Shown here piece by piece: positions 16,103 through 23,934 of a stretch of DNA of 42,432 bases. The stretch covers positions 1-42,432 of the forward strand of contig VAXG01000092.1 of NCBI GenBank assembly GCA_005883355.1. The letters run 5' to 3'. Below the pieces are notes generated by a model. That model made no database searches. It was not told the origin of the DNA and saw only the letters and a program-made list of their open reading frames with translations. The DNA comes from Actinomycetota bacterium (GTDB lineage Bacteria > Actinomycetota > Thermoleophilia > Gaiellales > Gaiellaceae). Positions within the stretch are counted from its first letter, which is position 1. Each line of letters opens with the position of its first letter. Position numbers and translations under genes: made by a program.

Positions 16103-18592
16103 GTGCAGCCGTCCGGAACAGTCACTTTCGTCTTCACCGACATCGAAGGATCGACACGCCTGCTTGAACGCCTGGGTGAGAACGGCTACCGGGAGGCACT
16201 CGCTGTCCACCGCGCTCGAATCAGAACGGCCTTCGCAGCTCACGACGGCTACGAGGTCGACAACGAGGGCGACTCCTTCTTCTACGCCTTCCAGAGTGCG
16301 ACGGCCGCGGTCTCGGCCGTAAGAGAAGCCATGGCCGACCTCGAGGCGGCGCAGACTCGAGTGCGCGTGGGCATCCACAGCGGCGAGCCGGCGTTGGACC
16401 CGCCGAAGTACGTCGGAATGGACGTGCACCGCGCGGCGCGGATCATGGCCTGCGCCCACGGTGGCCAAACCGTCCTCTCACGAGCGACCCGCGAACTTCT
16501 CGACAACGGTGTCGACCTCCGGGACCTCGGCGAGCATCGTCTCAAGGACCTCTCGACGCCGATCCGCCTCTATCAACTCGGTAACGGGGACTTCCCACCG
16601 CTCCGCAGCCTCCACCGGAACAACCTGCCGGTCCCGTCGACCGCATTCATCGGGCGCGAACGGGAACTCGCCGAGGTCGTCTCGCTCCTCACGCGAGACG
16701 ACGTGTCTCTTCTCACCCTGACGGGTCCTGGCGGTACCGGCAAGACCCGGCTCGCGCTGCAGGCGGCAGCCGAAGCCTCGGAGCGCTTTCCGGACGGCAT
16801 GTGGTGGGTTTCGCTGGCGCCGCTTCGCAATCCCGCGCTCGTGCTCTCGGCCGTCGCACAGTCGCTCGACCTGAGGGAGGAAACCGGTCGAGACATCGCG
16901 ACGACACTCGCCGACGGGCTGAACGGCAAACGCCTGCTCCTACTGCTCGACAATGCCGAACACTTGCTGCCGACCGCGTCAGCCGCGATCGCTGCCCTCA
17001 ATGAGATTCGTGGGCCGTCGCTCGTGGTGACGAGCCGAGAGCGACTGAAGCTCGGCGGCGAGCAGCTCTACCCCGTCCCCTCGCTCATCGACGAGGATGC
17101 CGTCGCACTCTTCACAGCCCGAGCGCGCCAGCTGGATCCCAGTTTTACGTCGACACCGGCGGTTGCCTCTCTCTGCCAACGAGTCGACAACCTGCCGCTG
17201 CCGATCGAGCTTGCGGCCGCCCGAACGAGCCTGTTCAGTCCCGAGCAGCTACTCGAACGAATCGGGGAACGGCTCGATCTGCTCAAAGGCAGCCGCGACG
17301 CCGATCTTCGCCAACAAACGTTGCGTGCCACAATCGACTGGAGCTACGAGCTCCTCGACGCCGAAGAGCGCCGCGTGTTTCGCGGTTTCAGCGTGTTCGC
17401 CGGCGGTGCCACGCTCGCTGCAGCTGAGGAGGTCTGTGACGCCGACGCCGATACGGTTCAGTCGCTTCTCGACAAGAGTCTCGTTCGGCGTCGCGACACG
17501 AAGATCGGCCCTCGCTACTGGATGCTCGAGAGCCTGCGCGAGTACGCGCTGGAACAGATGGTTCAGGAGAGTGAGGCAGCAGAAGTCCAGACCCGACACG
17601 CACAATGGTTCACGTCGCTCGCGCAGCGGGCGGATGCGGAGCAGCGCACGCTCTTGCGCGACTCCTGGATCGCTCGTCTCTCGTTCGAGGTGAACAACTT
17701 CCGGGCCGGGATTGACTGGGCGCTCCGCGGGGACCACGCTGCAGAGCTCGCGCGTCTTGCAGCGTCGCTCGGACTGACCTGGGTCTGGCGCGGCGAGGTC
17801 GACGAGGTTCGTCGCTGGCTCGACCTCGCGTGTGAGCAAGTCGGCGACGAGGATCAGCCCCTCCGTGCTCGCGTCTTGATGGTCGACGGGTTCGTGCGGG
17901 CGATGCAGGGACATGCCGCGGCCGCAGAGGCTTCCCTCGAGGAAGCACTCGGCATCTGCCGTGAACTCGAGGACATCGAGGGTGTTGGCTTCTGCTTGAA
18001 CAGCTTGGGCATTGCGGCGGCTAGGCGCGGGGACGATGAGCAAGCGCGTGCGTTCTGGGAGGCGTGCAGGCAACTCGGCTCGGATCATGGAATGGAGGAT
18101 CGGCTCGCGATCGCGACGCTCAACCTCAGCGGCCTTGCACTCCGCCAAGACCGCTTCGACGAAGCCCGTGTCCTCGCCGAAGAAGCGTCACGCACGTTTG
18201 CCGAGGCAAAGTCACCGCTGTGGTGCAACACGCTGCTGATCCTCGGGGAGGCGGCAAGGCGGAGCGGCCACTACGCGGACGCCAAGCGGACTCTCGGCCA
18301 ATGTCTCGAGGCCTGTGCCCAACGGAATGGTCGAACGGTCGGCGCGATCGCCCTCACGGGCCTGGCCGCTGTCGCCGTCGCACAGGGCGACGACCACCGG
18401 GCCGCCTTGCTGCTCGGAGCCGACTACGGGGGTCTCGAGAGCGCCCGTCTTACCGGCCAGACGGAAGACGAGACCGAGTCGCTTCGCATCGAGCTGCTCG
18501 GCCGCGTGCGCGACAGCGGGCTCGAGGCGGTGCTCGCCGAGGGCCGATCGATGTCGCTCGCAGACGTAGCGCGGTTCGTCCTCGACGACTGA
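16103..18592 (+). CDS. Adenylate/guanylate cyclase-domain, NB-ARC ATPase, TPR regulator
   Basis: An 829-aa multidomain signalling protein. Residues 6-160 form a class III nucleotide cyclase domain with both metal-binding aspartates (D13 in FTDIEGST, D57 in GDSFF). The usual transition-state Asn-x3-Arg is replaced by GMDVHRAAR. An NB-ARC/AAA ATPase follows with P-loop GPGGTGKT (208-215), LLLLDNAEH and TSRERL. A winged-helix-like region and TPR repeats fill residues 560-790. Such proteins are common in actinobacteria, often with a LuxR domain, which is absent here. GTG start at 16103, AGGA just upstream. A short stem GAGGCG/CGCCTC (18591-18612) follows the stop. Whether it makes cAMP is uncertain. 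Confidence 0.87.
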   Translation: MQPSGTVTFVFTDIEGSTRLLERLGENGYREALAVHRARIRTAFAAHDGYEVDNEGDSFFYAFQSATAAVSAVREAMADLEAAQTRVRVGIHSGEPALDPPKYVGMDVHRAARIMACAHGGQTVLSRATRELLDNGVDLRDLGEHRLKDLSTPIRLYQLGNGDFPPLRSLHRNNLPVPSTAFIGRERELAEVVSLLTRDDVSLLTLTGPGGTGKTRLALQAAAEASERFPDGMWWVSLAPLRNPALVLSAVAQSLDLREETGRDIATTLADGLNGKRLLLLLDNAEHLLPTASAAIAALNEIRGPSLVVTSRERLKLGGEQLYPVPSLIDEDAVALFTARARQLDPSFTSTPAVASLCQRVDNLPLPIELAAARTSLFSPEQLLERIGERLDLLKGSRDADLRQQTLRATIDWSYELLDAEERRVFRGFSVFAGGATLAAAEEVCDADADTVQSLLDKSLVRRRDTKIGPRYWMLESLREYALEQMVQESEAAEVQTRHAQWFTSLAQRADAEQRTLLRDSWIARLSFEVNNFRAGIDWALRGDHAAELARLAASLGLTWVWRGEVDEVRRWLDLACEQVGDEDQPLRARVLMVDGFVRAMQGHAAAAEASLEEALGICRELEDIEGVGFCLNSLGIAAARRGDDEQARAFWEACRQLGSDHGMEDRLAIATLNLSGLALRQDRFDEARVLAEEASRTFAEAKSPLWCNTLLILGEAARRSGHYADAKRTLGQCLEACAQRNGRTVGAIALTGLAAVAVAQGDDHRAALLLGADYGGLESARLTGQTEDETESLRIELLGRVRDSGLEAVLAEGRSMSLADVARFVLDD

Positions 18593-18713
18593 GGCGCTCG
18601 CGTGTACGCCTCGAAACAGAACCCACCACTCCCCGCCGCTAGCTGAGCAGGTTTGCCGGCGGATGCCGCTGCCCTCGAGGTCAGCCGTGGACTTTGGGCC
18701 GCAGGTCTGTTTG

Positions 18714-18719
18714 TATCGT
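18714..18719 (+). promoter_or_regulatory. Leaderless -10 box TATCGT
   Basis: TATCGT fits TANNNT and is followed by 7 nt and then the ATG at 18727. No Shine-Dalgarno lies in between, so transcription probably begins at the start codon. Confidence 0.5.
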
Positions 18720-18726
18720 CAGTAAC

Positions 18727-19218
18727 ATGAACCGCAAGGTATTGGCTGTCGCTGCGATCGGCATCTTCGCGGTCATGTCGCTCGGATCACCGCTCGGCGC
18801 AACCCCGGCGGGCAAGAAGTTGATCAGGATCGACTCGCGCGTGCTCGGAGTACAGGGAGGGAGCGGAACGTTCTTCCTCTCCCTGGGGACGGGGGGCGAC
18901 CTCGGGAAGGTGACCTTCACACGATCCTTCCGACCCGCGGGGGATATCGAAGCGACGGCCCCCGACGGTCAGCGATACACCACTGCGACGGAGACGGATA
19001 CGTTGAAGGGCAAGAAAGGGACCCTCGTGATCCGCGCCGTAGGGCCGGCCTACAGTCTGGGCATCGGCAACTACGAGGTGTGGAACGGCACGTGGTCGAT
19101 CGTGAGTGGCAGCGGCGACTACTCCGGAATGAAAGGGGGCGGCCGATATTTCGGCATCGCTGTTCAGACGCAGCCCCCCGCGGTCACTAAGAGATACACG
19201 GGCTTTGTCCAGCCTTAG
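18727..19218 (+). CDS. Small secreted protein of unknown function
   Basis: A 163-aa exported protein from ATG 18727. The signal peptide MNRKVLAVAAIGIFAVMSLG ends with a probable cleavage after GATPA. The mature part is rich in Gly, Thr and aromatic residues and looks all-beta (GSGTFFLSLGTGGD; NYEVWNGTWSIVSGSGDYSG; GGGRYFGIAV). The W-x-I-x-x-G-x-G-x-Y-x-x-x-x-G-x-G pattern resembles allene-oxide-cyclase-like or dirigent-like barrels, but I would not name it. An in-frame upstream ATG at 18694 was rejected because it adds 11 residues before the signal peptide. A 20-nt copy of the tRNA-Ser 3' end lies 7 bp after the stop. Confidence 0.78.
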   Translation: MNRKVLAVAAIGIFAVMSLGSPLGATPAGKKLIRIDSRVLGVQGGSGTFFLSLGTGGDLGKVTFTRSFRPAGDIEATAPDGQRYTTATETDTLKGKKGTLVIRAVGPAYSLGIGNYEVWNGTWSIVSGSGDYSGMKGGGRYFGIAVQTQPPAVTKRYTGFVQP

Positions 19219-19225
19219 ACCCGGC

Positions 19226-19245
19226 TTCAAATCCCACCCCGCCGC
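19226..19245 (+). repeat. Fragment matching the 3' end of tRNA-Ser(UGA)
   Basis: TTCAAATCCCACCCC followed by GCCGC repeats the T-loop to acceptor end of the tRNA at 16025-16045, with one C missing from the C-run. There is no anticodon arm upstream. Such 20-nt tRNA 3' copies are the classic footprint of site-specific integration, but no integrase is present in between. Confidence 0.6.
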
Positions 19246-19291
19246 AGCACCTGACGTCTTCCGCTTAAACATGCGGGCCGCGCCGCGATCC

Positions 19292-19511
19292 GTTACGTTC
19301 CAGTAGTCGCCTAGGCGGCAACTCTTGTTTAGGGGAGAGAGGAGAGAACAATGCACAGGAAATTCGCGGCTTTGCTCTGCGCAGCCTTCATCGTTGGTCT
19401 GAGTTCTGGCGCTGCGCTAGCTGGTGAGGTCAAGGGCCCTCCGGGGACCCCGGATCCCACTAATCCTATTCCCGGTACCTCGGGACCCACGGCAGCCCCC
19501 GCACACGCCAA
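19292..19511 (+). repeat. Shared 5' cassette, copy A
   Basis: This 220-bp segment matches 20245-20465 with, by eye, five substitutions and one single-base indel. Weaker similarity extends left to about 19255. It includes the probable promoter (TACGTT near 19293), a leader with the perfect palindrome CGCCTAGGCG (19308-19317), the ribosome site and the first 53 codons of the gene. Similarity stops abruptly at codon 54. Confidence 0.85.
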
Positions 19512-20127
19512 TTGGTTCGGAGCCAAGCTCCCTGTCACGTACAGCGACGACGGTCACACCTCGTCGAGCAACCTGGGTGGCTATCTGGTGACGTCGTGGC
19601 TCGTGCCTGGCCGTCACGTTTTCTCGGTTCGCGCACAGGCAAAGGACGGCCGTATCGCTAGCGACAGCGTCACGGCAAAGGTGTTGCCCACACCCGACCC
19701 GCCCGTCGCGCTTGTAGGCGCCTGGACGCGTACGATCGACGCCGCGGGAGCGCCCAAACCGAAGTCACCGGGCAATCCTTCGGGGACAATTCCGTATTCG
19801 GGCACCTACAGGATCGTGCTCGACAAGCGTTGGCTCGCACTCAAGTTCCCTGGAACCTTCATGCCATCGAATCCGAATCGAGCTTTCACGAACTACATCG
19901 ACTGGGAGCCCGGGCCGACCAAGTTTCATCTTCAAGGTGCCGTGAGCATCAAGATGCTCCGGCTGATCGATCCTTTCGGAGGTTGGTTGTGCTTCCCGGG
20001 GGGACCAGCCGCCGACTACACGTGGTCCGTCAGCGGAAACACACTCACACTCGCGCCTATCGGGGGCAAAGACGCGTGTGGAGTCCGCGGCTTCCTTCTC
20101 GCCGGCTCGTGGACAAAAGCACGCTGA
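19351..20127 (+). CDS. Secreted protein A sharing its N-terminus with the next gene
   Basis: A 258-aa exported protein. The signal peptide MHRKFAALLCAAFIVGLSSG is followed by AALAGEV, with cleavage likely after ALA. A Pro/Gly/Thr-rich spacer (about 25-53) ends at APAHAN. Residues 54-115 look like a truncated Ig/fibronectin-like beta domain (LPVTYSDDGHT; PGRHVFSVRAQAKDG). Residues 118-258 form a second beta domain with paired cysteines (SGTYRIVLDKRWLALKFPG; WSVSGNTLTLAPIGG). No known family. Strong ribosome site GAGAGGAG before ATG 19351. Residues 1-53 are nearly identical to the next gene while the rest is unrelated, so one of the two is probably a recombination chimera. Confidence 0.8.
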   Translation: MHRKFAALLCAAFIVGLSSGAALAGEVKGPPGTPDPTNPIPGTSGPTAAPAHANWFGAKLPVTYSDDGHTSSSNLGGYLVTSWLVPGRHVFSVRAQAKDGRIASDSVTAKVLPTPDPPVALVGAWTRTIDAAGAPKPKSPGNPSGTIPYSGTYRIVLDKRWLALKFPGTFMPSNPNRAFTNYIDWEPGPTKFHLQGAVSIKMLRLIDPFGGWLCFPGGPAADYTWSVSGNTLTLAPIGGKDACGVRGFLLAGSWTKAR

Positions 20128-20244
20128 TCGAAGGGTGAGAATCGATCCAGAGTGGCGTCCTTCCGAGGGGTTCCTGAGTCACACATCTTCGGTCAGGGGC
20201 TGAGCTGCGTCCTTCCGCTCAACCTGCAGGCTGCGACGCAATTG

Positions 20245-20465
20245 GTTACGTTCCAGTAGTCGCCTAGGCGGCAACTCTTGTTTCGGGGAGAGAGGAGAGA
20301 ACAAATGCACAGGAAATTCGCGGCTTTGCTCTGCGCAGCCGTCGTTGTTGGTCTGAGTTCTGGCGCTGCGCTAGCTGGTGAGGTCAAGGGTCCTCCGGGG
20401 ACCCCGGATCCCACTAATCCTATTCCCGGTACCTCGGGACCCACGGCAGCCCCCGCACACGCCAA
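20245..20465 (+). repeat. Shared 5' cassette, copy B
   Basis: Second copy of the cassette described at 19292-19511, about 953 bp downstream in direct orientation. The palindrome CGCCTAGGCG is at 20261-20270. Promoter region, leader, ribosome site, signal peptide and Pro-rich spacer are all preserved, so both genes should be co-regulated. Confidence 0.85.
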
Positions 20466-20655
20466 CTCGGCGTGCGCGTTCTCCGGGCTGAATGACCTAA
20501 ACGTGGGGCAGGGGCCGACCGACTTCATCGTCCAGTCCCCCGGCCAGACCATGCGGGCGGGACTCACGCCCCCCGGCGTTCCCGGTCACGGAACCGGTAT
20601 TCCCGGATTCTTCGAGAACGGGTGCAGGGGCGGTAGCAACCCAGACAATCCGTAA
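20305..20655 (+). CDS. Secreted protein B sharing its N-terminus with the preceding gene
   Basis: A 116-aa exported protein. The first 53 residues repeat the signal peptide and Pro/Gly/Thr-rich spacer of the gene at 19351. The remaining 63 residues are different: SACAFSGLNDLNVGQGPTDF, then a Gly/Pro-rich tail with two cysteines in all (Cys in SACAF and in NGCRGGSN). It is short, low in charge and probably cell-wall associated or released. ATG 20305 is chosen over an upstream ATG at 20278 because GAGAGGAG lies just before it and because the preceding gene starts at the matching base. A strong hairpin follows. Function unknown. Confidence 0.78.
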   Translation: MHRKFAALLCAAVVVGLSSGAALAGEVKGPPGTPDPTNPIPGTSGPTAAPAHANSACAFSGLNDLNVGQGPTDFIVQSPGQTMRAGLTPPGVPGHGTGIPGFFENGCRGGSNPDNP

Positions 20656-20664
20656 GCAAGACAA

Positions 20665-20704
20665 CCGGTTGGCCCCGACACCCTCGTGGGGCGGGGCCAA
20701 CCGG
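20665..20704. terminator. Bidirectional hairpin terminator
   Basis: A perfect 13-bp stem, CCGGTTGGCCCCG (20665-20677) with CGGGGCCAACCGG (20692-20704), and a small inner CCC/GGG pair. It lies between two convergent genes. There is no T-run on either side, as is common in actinobacteria. Confidence 0.75.
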
Positions 20705-20739
20705 ATCACAACAACTCCGCGTCTTGACTCGGACTCGCC

Positions 20740-21873
20740 TCAGGCTGCGACGACAGAGAACTCTTCGTAGATTCGATGGAGTTGCCGCTCGCGTGTACAG
20801 AAAGCGCGGACGACTCTCGGGTCGAACTGGGAGCCGTCGTGCGAGAGGATCTCGTCCGTCGCTTGGTCCCAACTGAGGGCCGCTCGATAGGGACGATCGC
20901 TCGTCATCGCGTCGAGCGCGTCGGCGAGGGCGAAGATGCGCGCGCCGAGTGGGATCCGCTCGCCGGCCAGGCCTGCGGGATAGCCGCCGCCGTCCCAGCG
21001 TTCGTGATGCGACCGCACCACCCCGAGCCCTTGGCCCTCGAGCAGCGCGACGCCGGACAGGATCTCGACGCCGATCGCCGGATGTAGCTCGATCAGGCCG
21101 CGTTCGGCGTCGTTCAAAGGCCCGAGCTTGTTGAGGATCTTGTCGGCGATACCGATCTTGCCGACGTCGTGCAGGAGAAAGCCGTACTCGAGGCTCGTAT
21201 CGTCGAGCAGGCGAGGCTCGACCATCTCGGTGAGCGTGACCGCGTAGTGCTGAACGCGTTGCGCATGCAGACCGGTTCCAGGATCCTTTGCCTCGAGTGC
21301 ATCGGCGAGCGCGGCCACGGTCTGCCGGTAGGCGTGCTGCAGCAGCCGCCGCTGGGAACGCTCGACCTCGACGATTCGACTCAGGTCACGGGCGTAAACC
21401 AGGAGTTGCTCGGCGTCGCCTTCGCTCCTCGAGACGAGCCACTCCGTCGGCGTCTCGTCGAGCCCGTCGATCAGCGCGATCAGCTCCAGCGGACTGAACG
21501 GCTTGTGGAGGATCGCGCGCGCGCCGGCCTTCTTCGCTTCCGCCGCAGGCGTGGGTGTTCCGGTCAGCAAGACGACCGCCGGTGGATCCTCGCGTGACGT
21601 GAGCTGTCGGCAGAACGAGAGACCGTCGAGCCCGGGGAGTTGAACGTCGAGCAACACGACGGCGGGCCGCCAGAACCGCGCGACCTCCCCCGCTTCCTCG
21701 GCCGACGCCACCTCCTCGATCTCGAACTCGTCCGCGGCGAGCGTCACGCGCAGCAGCAGCCGCAGCGTTGGATCGTCGTCCACGACGAGGATCCGGCGCC
21801 GGCCGCCGGGCCAAATATCACGGTAGAGCTGCGGCGTCTCCATCACGGGTGGACCGGCGGCCGCAGCAGGCAC
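20740..21873 (-). CDS. Response regulator with HD-GYP phosphodiesterase domain
   Basis: A receiver fused to a cyclic-di-GMP phosphodiesterase. Counting from ATG 21843, the receiver covers 16-130 with acidic VVDDD, phosphoacceptor D66 (LLDVQLPG) and K114. The HD-GYP domain covers about 170-355 with HDVGK (225-229), HH (279-280) and the signature WDGGGYP (283-289), so it should be active. It would lower c-di-GMP in response to an unlinked kinase. GTG at 21873 is a second possible start adding 10 residues. The gene is transcribed toward the terminator at 20665. Confidence 0.92.
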   Translation of the reverse strand: MPAAAAGPPVMETPQLYRDIWPGGRRRILVVDDDPTLRLLLRVTLAADEFEIEEVASAEEAGEVARFWRPAVVLLDVQLPGLDGLSFCRQLTSREDPPAVVLLTGTPTPAAEAKKAGARAILHKPFSPLELIALIDGLDETPTEWLVSRSEGDAEQLLVYARDLSRIVEVERSQRRLLQHAYRQTVAALADALEAKDPGTGLHAQRVQHYAVTLTEMVEPRLLDDTSLEYGFLLHDVGKIGIADKILNKLGPLNDAERGLIELHPAIGVEILSGVALLEGQGLGVVRSHHERWDGGGYPAGLAGERIPLGARIFALADALDAMTSDRPYRAALSWDQATDEILSHDGSQFDPRVVRAFCTRERQLHRIYEEFSVVAA

Positions 21874-21939
21874 CGTTCCATGTAGCAGCGTAGCGCCGAA
21901 AGCCTGGTTTTGGAGGAAAATCCCCCGTCTGAGCTTTGC

Positions 21940-22716
21940 TCAGCGGACGTAGAGAACGAGCGTCGCGACCGCCACGAGCAGAAGGACCAGCGCCGTGTAG
22001 CGCACGATGCGGGGATCCCGGGGCGCCGGCAGCACCTTGACGCGGACGAGGAGGTCGCCCGGGATCGAACCCGCGCCCCGATCGTTGCCTTCGGCGCCAA
22101 CCCGCAGCTGGGCCCCATCCTGGACCCCTGGAGGAACCAGGAGTCGGATACGCCGCTCCGACTGAACGATTCCTTCACCCAGGCATTGCCGGCATTTCTC
22201 AGCGACGCACTCCGGACAGTCTTCGATCTGAAGGAGGTCCGAGAAGTAGAGAGCGAGCGTCTGCCGCTTGCGTCCGGTCCCACCGCAGAACTCGCACTCC
22301 GGATCCGGCAGTCCCACCGAGCCACGCCCCATGCACGCCTTGCAGCGCAGGGCGGCCTTGTAGTCCACGATCCGTCGCGCCCCCTCGACGGCTTCGAAGC
22401 TCTTCAGCTCGATGTCGATCTGGACGTTCTCGCCGCGCACGACGGGCGGCCGGGCCTCCCACAGCGCCTCGTCGAAGCCCTGGTTCCCGCGCCCCCGGTA
22501 CCCATAGCGGTCGTAGAGAAGGCGCCTCTCCCGCTTGGACAGGACCGCGTACGCCTCTGCTAGCTCGCGAAACCGCGCCTCGGCGTCAGGGGAGTTGGAC
22601 ACGTCGGGGTGCCAGTCCCTTGCGAGCGCGTGGAAGGCGCGCTTGATCGCGTCCGCGTCCGCGTCCCGATCGAGCTCCAGCACCTCGTAGTAATCCCTCT
22701 TCTGGACGGCGGCCAT
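21940..22716 (-). CDS. DnaJ-like co-chaperone with C-terminal membrane anchor
   Basis: A 258-aa J-domain protein. The J domain is at 6-72 with HPD at 36-38 (ARDWHPDVS). Four CxxC zinc-finger units follow: CKACMGRG (125-128), CEFCGGTG (141-144), CPEC (167-170) and CRQCLGEG (175-178). A short substrate-binding beta region (RIRLLVPPGVQDGAQLRVGA) comes next. Instead of the usual second beta domain and dimer tail, it ends in a hydrophobic helix at 238-256, so it is probably tail-anchored and recruits DnaK to the membrane. ATG 22716 is chosen; GTG 22737 is also possible. No dnaK or grpE nearby. Divergent from the surface protein at 22784. Confidence 0.85.
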   Translation of the reverse strand: MAAVQKRDYYEVLELDRDADADAIKRAFHALARDWHPDVSNSPDAEARFRELAEAYAVLSKRERRLLYDRYGYRGRGNQGFDEALWEARPPVVRGENVQIDIELKSFEAVEGARRIVDYKAALRCKACMGRGSVGLPDPECEFCGGTGRKRQTLALYFSDLLQIEDCPECVAEKCRQCLGEGIVQSERRIRLLVPPGVQDGAQLRVGAEGNDRGAGSIPGDLLVRVKVLPAPRDPRIVRYTALVLLLVAVATLVLYVR

Positions 22717-22783
22717 CCTTCCAGCATTCTCGCGCACGACGCAGACACCGCAACCAATCCGGGCCGATCTGAGTTGTTGAGAT

Positions 22784-23926
22784 ATGAGGGCCGTGGCGGC
22801 CACGATCCTGCTGATGGGGGCCGGTGTACTGACCGGCCGCGCACTCGGGGACACGGTTCCCGTGCCGCCGGTGCCGACCGTGCCCACCGTGACCGTCTCC
22901 ACCCCGGTTGTCACGGTGCCGATTACCGTCCCGACGCTGCCTGCACCACCACCACCCACCGCGACGACGCCGGTCAGGGTTCCAAACCCGACCTCGCCGA
23001 CTCCGGTCGCTCCATCGACGACGGCCCCAGCGCCGCCACTCCCTCCGACGTCGTCAGTCGTGGGCTCGGCGACGGGAGGAACCTCGGGCGCAGGTCTCCC
23101 TTCGGGCGGGAGCTCCTCTTCGCCCTGGGGCTCTTCGTCGCCCCGCAGCTCTTCGTCGTCCGGTAGCTCCTCGTTGCCCGTCGGCTCCTTCAGCTCAGGG
23201 CGCGGGTCCGGGGCGCCGAGCGTGGCCCGTTTTCACTCCTCTCGCACGTGGATCGCGACGACCGGGCCGAAGAGTCGACGCGCCGTGACCCTCACCTTCA
23301 GCTTGCTGCACGCGGAGCGGTTGTTCTTCGTCGTGCAGCAGGTGGCACCCAGCTGCAGAACCGTCGACCACTTCAGCGTGCGCGGCCATCCCGGCAAGAA
23401 CCGCATTCGGTTCCCGGCTCGGGGCAGCCGGCTCAGGCTCGGTCCGGGCACCTACCGAGTCGCGGTGCAGACACGGAGCGGGCTGCTCGCCCAGCGCGTC
23501 ACGATCGTGGTCGTAGACCGTGGCAGGCCGAGCCGCGACGAGATCGCTGCCGCCCGGGCGGCCGACGTCTGCGCCGCCACCGCCGGCGGCGTCGCCGCAG
23601 CGCGGAGCTCGAGCGGAGCGTCGAACACGAACGGCCTCGCAAGCAGCCTCGCAGGCACGCAGCGCGGGAACAGCCTCCCGGAGAGCAAGAACACCCGCCC
23701 GGGCGCCGTGCTCGGCGCGACCTTGGCGAGGGCGGCCCGAGCGTTCCAGCCGCTTCTAGTCGGGTTGCTGGCACTCGCAATCGCGCTGCTCGGAATCGCG
23801 TCACTGCCACGGTTGGCGACGACGGGCTCGGCCGCAAACCAGCTTCTGGGCCGGTACCGAATTGCAATCGCCGGACTCGGTGCGACCGCCCTCACTGCGG
23901 GCCTGATCATGTTCCTCGCCGGCTGA
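22784..23926 (+). CDS. Ser/Thr/Pro-rich membrane-anchored surface protein
   Basis: A 380-aa exported protein. The signal peptide is MRAVAATILLMGAGVLTGRA. A Pro/Thr/Val-rich stalk (24-90) is followed by a Ser/Gly low-complexity run (95-145). A beta domain at about 155-250 (AVTLTFSLLHAERLFFVVQQ; LGPGTYRVAVQTRSG) carries one cysteine pair candidate. Residues 255-310 are disordered, and two C-terminal hydrophobic helices (about 323-343 and 357-379) anchor it. Composition suggests a wall-spanning protein. The Ser-rich part is short-repeat DNA, prone to slippage. Divergent from the membrane-anchored DnaJ by 67 bp. No enzymatic motif seen. Confidence 0.78.
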   Translation: MRAVAATILLMGAGVLTGRALGDTVPVPPVPTVPTVTVSTPVVTVPITVPTLPAPPPPTATTPVRVPNPTSPTPVAPSTTAPAPPLPPTSSVVGSATGGTSGAGLPSGGSSSSPWGSSSPRSSSSSGSSSLPVGSFSSGRGSGAPSVARFHSSRTWIATTGPKSRRAVTLTFSLLHAERLFFVVQQVAPSCRTVDHFSVRGHPGKNRIRFPARGSRLRLGPGTYRVAVQTRSGLLAQRVTIVVVDRGRPSRDEIAAARAADVCAATAGGVAAARSSSGASNTNGLASSLAGTQRGNSLPESKNTRPGAVLGATLARAARAFQPLLVGLLALAIALLGIASLPRLATTGSAANQLLGRYRIAIAGLGATALTAGLIMFLAG

Positions 23927-23934
23927 CCGGCGCC

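Noticed and set aside
16025-19245. A complete integrated mobile element at tRNA-Ser(UGA)
   Set aside because: Only a short tRNA-end copy is present; there is no integrase, excisionase or transfer gene. Kept as a finding, not as a mobile element.
22950-23210. CRISPR-like or tandem repeat DNA in the Ser-rich gene
   Set aside because: The repetition is irregular codon-level low complexity (Pro, Thr, Ser, Gly), without constant repeats or spacers.
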